DNA of 64,000 bases from Akkermansiaceae bacterium (GTDB taxonomy: Bacteria > Verrucomicrobiota > Verrucomicrobiia > Verrucomicrobiales > DEV007), in contig JACKQE010000010.1 of assembly GCA_024233005.1 (NCBI GenBank), positions 1 to 64,000 of the forward strand, read 5' to 3'. The position numbers and the translations under genes were made by a program. Within the stretch, counting starts at the first letter, position 1. Each line of letters opens with the position of its first letter. Below, piece by piece: positions 60,706 to 64,000 of the stretch. The notes beneath the pieces were generated by a model that did no database searches, was not told the DNA's origin, and saw nothing but the letters and a program-made list of their open reading frames with translations.

Positions 60706-61902
60706 TCAGATCTTCAGGAAAATGCGCTTTTTGTACATCGCGAAGAGAACGCTCCATAGTATTGCCAACGTCAGAAGCCCGAGTATCAACGGGGCATAGG
60801 CCGCTCCAAACAGCTCAAAAACACGTTCGGGAAGATGTCGGACCAACGAGTCCCGGACAAAGCTCGTTCCGATCCACTCCATGCAGTAGGCTGCAATGGA
60901 ATTGGTGCCCACAACCACCAGCGGCAACGCCAGCCAGGAGTGCGTTTGGAGACTGAAGGCCCACTGAAAGAGAGCCATCAATAGAAAACACCACGCGCCG
61001 GAGAACAGCACCCAACTGGGAGTCCAGATTTTTTTGACAATGGGGCAAACTCCGGAGACATGAAGGATCAATCCGAGCGCCAGGCAGAGGGTGGCCCATG
61101 ACATCAGGATTCCGATCTTTCGCAGTGGCGTGGTGGCATGGTTCCGCAAAAGGTTTCCGGCAAAGAGACCGAGAATCATGGTCCCCAAGGTGGGAATGAA
61201 GCTCAAGGTGACATACCCTCCCGGATTTCCGACGAATGGCTTTTCGCGCGGAAAGAGATTGAGGAACCATCGGTCGAAAGCCCAGGCCGCGTTGGAATTG
61301 ATGTTCCAATGGGAGGCGAAACCCAGGTAATGATGGGGCCAATCGCCCGGAACGCCCGCTCCGGCCCAGTCAAAACTGCGGTCAGGCGCCGGATAGAGAG
61401 CGAAAAAGCCCCAATACAGGGTCAGAATCCCCACCAAAGCCATCACTTGTTCAACCGTGGGACGTTTCGCCAACAGGAAGAGGAAGCCATAGCCCAGGCC
61501 GATTTGGGTCAATGTGTCCTCAAAGGTCCAATAGGTCAGAGGGTGTTCCATGGAGCGGAGGAAAATTCCCAGCAAAACGAGGATCAAGGCCCGCGACCAA
61601 GCGTGGGCGGTGGTTTTCCACCGGGCTTGGGACAGGTGTTGTCTTCCCGCGAGGGAAAAGGGAAGTGCCACTCCGACGAGGAAAGAAAACGATGGCTGGA
61701 TGAGATCATGCAGCGAACACCCGGACCACGTGGCGTGGGTCTGATGATGCGCGAGCCATTGCCAGAGTCGGCTTTCGGGCAGCGCTCGGGCGACCTCGCG
61801 CAGTCGCAGGGCTTCGCCGAGTAGGAGCAGCATGACGAAGCCGCGATAGGCGTCAATGGAAACGAGCCGGGGAAGGCTTTGTTTGTCGGGAGGAAGGGGC
61901 AT
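60706..61902 (-). CDS. DUF5009/HGSNAT-like multi-pass membrane protein
   Basis: About 398 residues with ten or so helices. 'RLVSIDAYRGFVMLLLLGEAL' and 'DLIQPSFSFLVGVALPFSL' are the signature of the DUF1624/DUF5009 acyltransferase-like family related to heparan-alpha-glucosaminide N-acetyltransferase. These may acetylate sugars across the membrane. The conserved start is ATG 61902; an ATG at 61929 and a TTG at 61956 right behind moaD are alternatives. It sits between moaD and smr. Confidence 0.85.
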   Translation of the reverse strand: MPLPPDKQSLPRLVSIDAYRGFVMLLLLGEALRLREVARALPESRLWQWLAHHQTHATWSGCSLHDLIQPSFSFLVGVALPFSLAGRQHLSQARWKTTAHAWSRALILVLLGIFLRSMEHPLTYWTFEDTLTQIGLGYGFLFLLAKRPTVEQVMALVGILTLYWGFFALYPAPDRSFDWAGAGVPGDWPHHYLGFASHWNINSNAAWAFDRWFLNLFPREKPFVGNPGGYVTLSFIPTLGTMILGLFAGNLLRNHATTPLRKIGILMSWATLCLALGLILHVSGVCPIVKKIWTPSWVLFSGAWCFLLMALFQWAFSLQTHSWLALPLVVVGTNSIAAYCMEWIGTSFVRDSLVRHLPERVFELFGAAYAPLILGLLTLAILWSVLFAMYKKRIFLKI

Positions 61903-61957
61903 GCGGTCGGCTCCCGTGTTGTACCGCATTTCCCGTCCGATGTCGAGACCAGGCAAG

Positions 61958-62200
61958 TCAACCTCCCTGCACGGGAGGCATCAGTGCGACTTCTTTGGCT
62001 CCCAGTAGGGAATCCTCCCGCCCGGCAAAGGCAAGGTCCACTGCGATGAGAAGCCGGGAATCCCAGTCACGCAGCCCCGGGTATCGTTCATAAAGCTGGT
62101 CCAACAAGGCTCCCACAGTGGCAGGCGGGGATTCCAGAAGCAATTCTTCCGAGCTGGTGACATCCCGCAACAGGGAGAAAAACAGGATACGCAAAGTCAT
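61958..62200 (-). CDS. moaD: Molybdopterin synthase sulfur carrier MoaD
   Basis: Eighty residues with the ubiquitin-like fold, ending in 'MPPVQGG'; the C-terminal Gly-Gly is thiocarboxylated and donates sulfur to precursor Z. 'ILFFSLLRDVTSSEELLLESP' and 'LLIAVDLAFAG' match MoaD. The start overlaps the hpt stop by ATGA. No moaE or other cofactor gene is in the window. Confidence 0.88.
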   Translation of the reverse strand: MTLRILFFSLLRDVTSSEELLLESPPATVGALLDQLYERYPGLRDWDSRLLIAVDLAFAGREDSLLGAKEVALMPPVQGG

Positions 62201-62760
62201 GGAAGAATCGAGGGGCTCAGCGTGCCAACAAAAGGGAGGTTCCTGTAATCTCCGGCGTAGTCCAGTCCATAACCAACAACAAATTCACCGTCAATCTCGA
62301 ATCCGACATACTGGGCTTCGATCGGGACGGGACGGTCGATCCGTTTGGAAAGCAGAACGGCCAGAGAAATGCTGAGCGGGAGGCATTCCGAGGCAAGACG
62401 GTGCCGGATGGCATGAAGGGTGCGGCCGGTGTCGAGGACATCATCGACCAACAGGACGTGGCGCCCGGATACGTCTGGCAATCCGTTTTGGAGAAAGGTC
62501 ACGGTGCCCGAGCTGGTGGTGCCACCGTGGTAACTCGCCACACTGATGGATTGGATCTGCAGTGGTAGGTGGATGCGGCGGATCAGGTCCGCCATGAACA
62601 AGGCCCCTCCCTGCAGGATGGCGACGACCGTGAGCGGTTTACCCAGAAAGTCCCCGGTAATGGCGGCACCAAGCTCGCCGACACGGCGGGCGATGGTCTC
62701 GGCATCGAAGAGAATCCGGTCGACTCCCTGAGGAAGTGGAAAGGACGGTGAAGGGGGCAT
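62197..62760 (-). CDS. hpt: Hypoxanthine phosphoribosyltransferase
   Basis: Purine salvage enzyme, about 187 residues. The PRPP-binding motif is 'VLLVDDVLDTGRTLHAI', preceded by 'ILQGGALFMADLIRRI' and the flexible loop 'SVASYHGGTTSSG'; 'VGFEIDGEFVVGYGLDYAGDYRNLPFVG' is the hypoxanthine/guanine site. It converts hypoxanthine (and guanine) to IMP (GMP). ATG 62760 is the conserved start; it lies 11 bp after the glycoside hydrolase stop and overlaps moaD. Confidence 0.93.
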   Translation of the reverse strand: MPPSPSFPLPQGVDRILFDAETIARRVGELGAAITGDFLGKPLTVVAILQGGALFMADLIRRIHLPLQIQSISVASYHGGTTSSGTVTFLQNGLPDVSGRHVLLVDDVLDTGRTLHAIRHRLASECLPLSISLAVLLSKRIDRPVPIEAQYVGFEIDGEFVVGYGLDYAGDYRNLPFVGTLSPSILP

Positions 62761-62771
62761 GTGTTTTGAAG

Positions 62772-64000
62772 TCACTCCCGGACCATGCTCATAGCCAAAT
62801 CGGGGTCGGGCGACGGGGTGGAAATTCGGTGGGGACCACTTTTGGCATCGATCACACGGCTTTCCAATCGTTTTCCTCCAGTCGGTTTGAACCACTCCAT
62901 GTGGTAGCGGCCTTTTTCCAGTTGAAGGGTCAACGTCATAGCCGGTCCGGAAGTCAAATACAGGGCATATTGCTGTGCCGGGACTGCCAACATCCACGCT
63001 CGGCACCCTGCGGGAACACCATCCAGAATCAGGTGCTGCGCCGGTCTCACAGCCACGAGATCAAGCCGGTTCAAAAAGGTTGCCAGGAAGGTGAACTGGC
63101 TGCGCAACTTCGCATTGCCGCCTCCCGGCTGGGTGGCTGGATACTGGTAGCTCCCGTCTTCGTGGCCCACCGCGAACGAATAGTCGAGGTGATTGAACAG
63201 CGCCCCTCCTGCCATCAGGAACTCCCAGGCTTCGCGGCGGTAGTTGCCGTTTCCTTGGCCGCGGAATCCGGTTTCATTGTCTCCCAGGGGATGGGGCAGG
63301 CTGGCGTTCTCCACCACGGCTCGGGGAGGATTGGCATAGTGGAAATTGAACAACCCGTAGGCGGGATCCGGGTTCCGGATGGTTGCGGTATCGTTGGCGA
63401 CATTCCAAGAAATGAGGTGACGATCGGGCAGATCTTTTTCGGCCTCCACCAGGCAGCGGGCCATGTGGTCATGCCAATCCTGGGGAAGTTTGCCCACATA
63501 GGGCTCATTGCAGACTTCATAGTAAAGGTTGTCAAACCCGGCCAGTTCCCTGCAAACCTTTCGAATCAAAGCCTCCTGCAGCCCCAGCAACCCCCGGTGT
63601 CGATCCAGCGACCATACCTCGTTCCTTCTGATCCCTTTCAGCCCTGCGGGGCCATTGACGTGATTGTCAGGGTGAAGCGGACTCCGACTCCACATGCCCT
63701 CCTCATAAAACGGACAAAAAAAGACATATTCCACCACGATGCCGTGCTGGGAGGCTTCCTCGAGAAACTGCCGCAACCGTTCAAAATAGGCAGGATCCCA
63801 TTGGGTCAGATCGAATTTGCGCCCCACCGAATCCGGGCCGGGCTCTGAAGATCGGGACCAGGGGCATAGAAAATCCTCCGGGGCCGGGGCCAGGGTGTTT
63901 TTTGAAATGCCAAAGGCATCTGGGGGTTCGCAGTACACCCCGCTAAAAATTCGCGTCAGATTGAACGCGGCCGCGGCGAGGGTTTTCAAATACTCGGATG
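62772..64000 (-). CDS. Glycoside hydrolase-like TIM-barrel protein (partial, N-terminus off window)
   Basis: At least 408 residues; the frame is open to the right edge, so the start is missing. The domain resembles clan GH-A (GH5-like): 'FDLTQWDPAYFERLRQFLEEASQHGIVVEYVFFCPFYEEGMW', 'FDNLYYEVCNEPYVG' with the acid/base Glu after Asn, and 'ALFNHLDYSFAVGHEDG'. A C-terminal beta-domain ('YALYLTSGPAMTLTLQLEKGRYHMEWFKPTGG') follows. It probably cleaves a glucan, mannan or similar polymer. The nucleophile cannot be assigned by eye. Confidence 0.78.
   Translation of the reverse strand, partial: SEYLKTLAAAAFNLTRIFSGVYCEPPDAFGISKNTLAPAPEDFLCPWSRSSEPGPDSVGRKFDLTQWDPAYFERLRQFLEEASQHGIVVEYVFFCPFYEEGMWSRSPLHPDNHVNGPAGLKGIRRNEVWSLDRHRGLLGLQEALIRKVCRELAGFDNLYYEVCNEPYVGKLPQDWHDHMARCLVEAEKDLPDRHLISWNVANDTATIRNPDPAYGLFNFHYANPPRAVVENASLPHPLGDNETGFRGQGNGNYRREAWEFLMAGGALFNHLDYSFAVGHEDGSYQYPATQPGGGNAKLRSQFTFLATFLNRLDLVAVRPAQHLILDGVPAGCRAWMLAVPAQQYALYLTSGPAMTLTLQLEKGRYHMEWFKPTGGKRLESRVIDAKSGPHRISTPSPDPDLAMSMVRE

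Overview
The window reads as chromosome of a GC-rich, Gram-negative, aerobic heterotroph from the Verrucomicrobiota or a close PVC relative. This is inferred from gene content, not from a marker tree. The pointers are a planctomycete/verrucomicrobia-type PSCyt1-DUF1549-DUF1553 secreted cytochrome protein, a DUF1080 3-keto-disaccharide hydrolase-like protein, a citramalate synthase, a fused CcoN-CcoO cbb3 oxidase, a bactofilin, a PVC-style long CcsA, many small lipoproteins, and translation starts that mostly lack a Shine-Dalgarno sequence. There is no rRNA, ordinary tRNA, CRISPR array, transposase, integrase or prophage. The only structural RNA I could identify is a one-piece tmRNA.

Layout. 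1-7 kb: a CPA2 cation/proton antiporter, a secreted thioredoxin, a DUF1080 protein, a two-gene EboE-EboC pair, and a secreted protein with one heme-c motif. 7-13 kb: RsmH, a beta-barrel protein with a very good sigma-54 promoter and a strong terminator, PurH, a CBM9-like protein, a rhomboid protease. 13-21.7 kb: citramalate synthase, a phosphoesterase, then the respiratory operon ccoNO(fused)-ccoQ-ccoP(one heme)-ccoG-small membrane protein-safE. 21.7-25 kb (minus strand): a lipoprotein with CreB/CreC, and an MntR-like regulator. 25-28.4 kb: tmRNA, a NERD-nuclease/SF1-helicase fusion, and about 850 bp without genes that holds a 9-bp minisatellite and a 15-bp hairpin. 28.4-36.6 kb: OsmC-like protein, bactofilin, lipoamide dehydrogenase-like flavoprotein, GyrB and GyrA.

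From 36.6 kb to the right edge every gene is on the minus strand: lipoprotein, DUF1553 cytochrome, beta-helix protein, System II cytochrome c maturation genes (ccsA, resB) with a lipoprotein, a zinc-ribbon/proline-rich membrane protein, two PilT-type ATPases joined to YqjD/YqjE-like membrane proteins, E1 alpha/beta of a 2-oxoacid dehydrogenase, a Gld-like ABC system (ATPase, permease, GldG, DUF4340), an Smr protein, a DUF5009-type membrane protein, MoaD, Hpt and a truncated glycoside hydrolase.

One theme links several distant blocks. The cbb3 oxidase, the CXXCH protein at 5.5 kb and the PSCyt1 protein at 37-40 kb all need covalent heme attachment, which the CcsA/ResB pair at 42-46 kb would supply. 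I did not find a clearly novel multi-gene defence or biosynthetic system. The items most worth a second look are the sigma-54 promoter, the mono-heme CcoP oxidase with its reduced accessory set, the EboE-EboC pair, the PilT/YqjD linkage, the zinc-ribbon membrane protein, and the GyrA quinolone-site residues.
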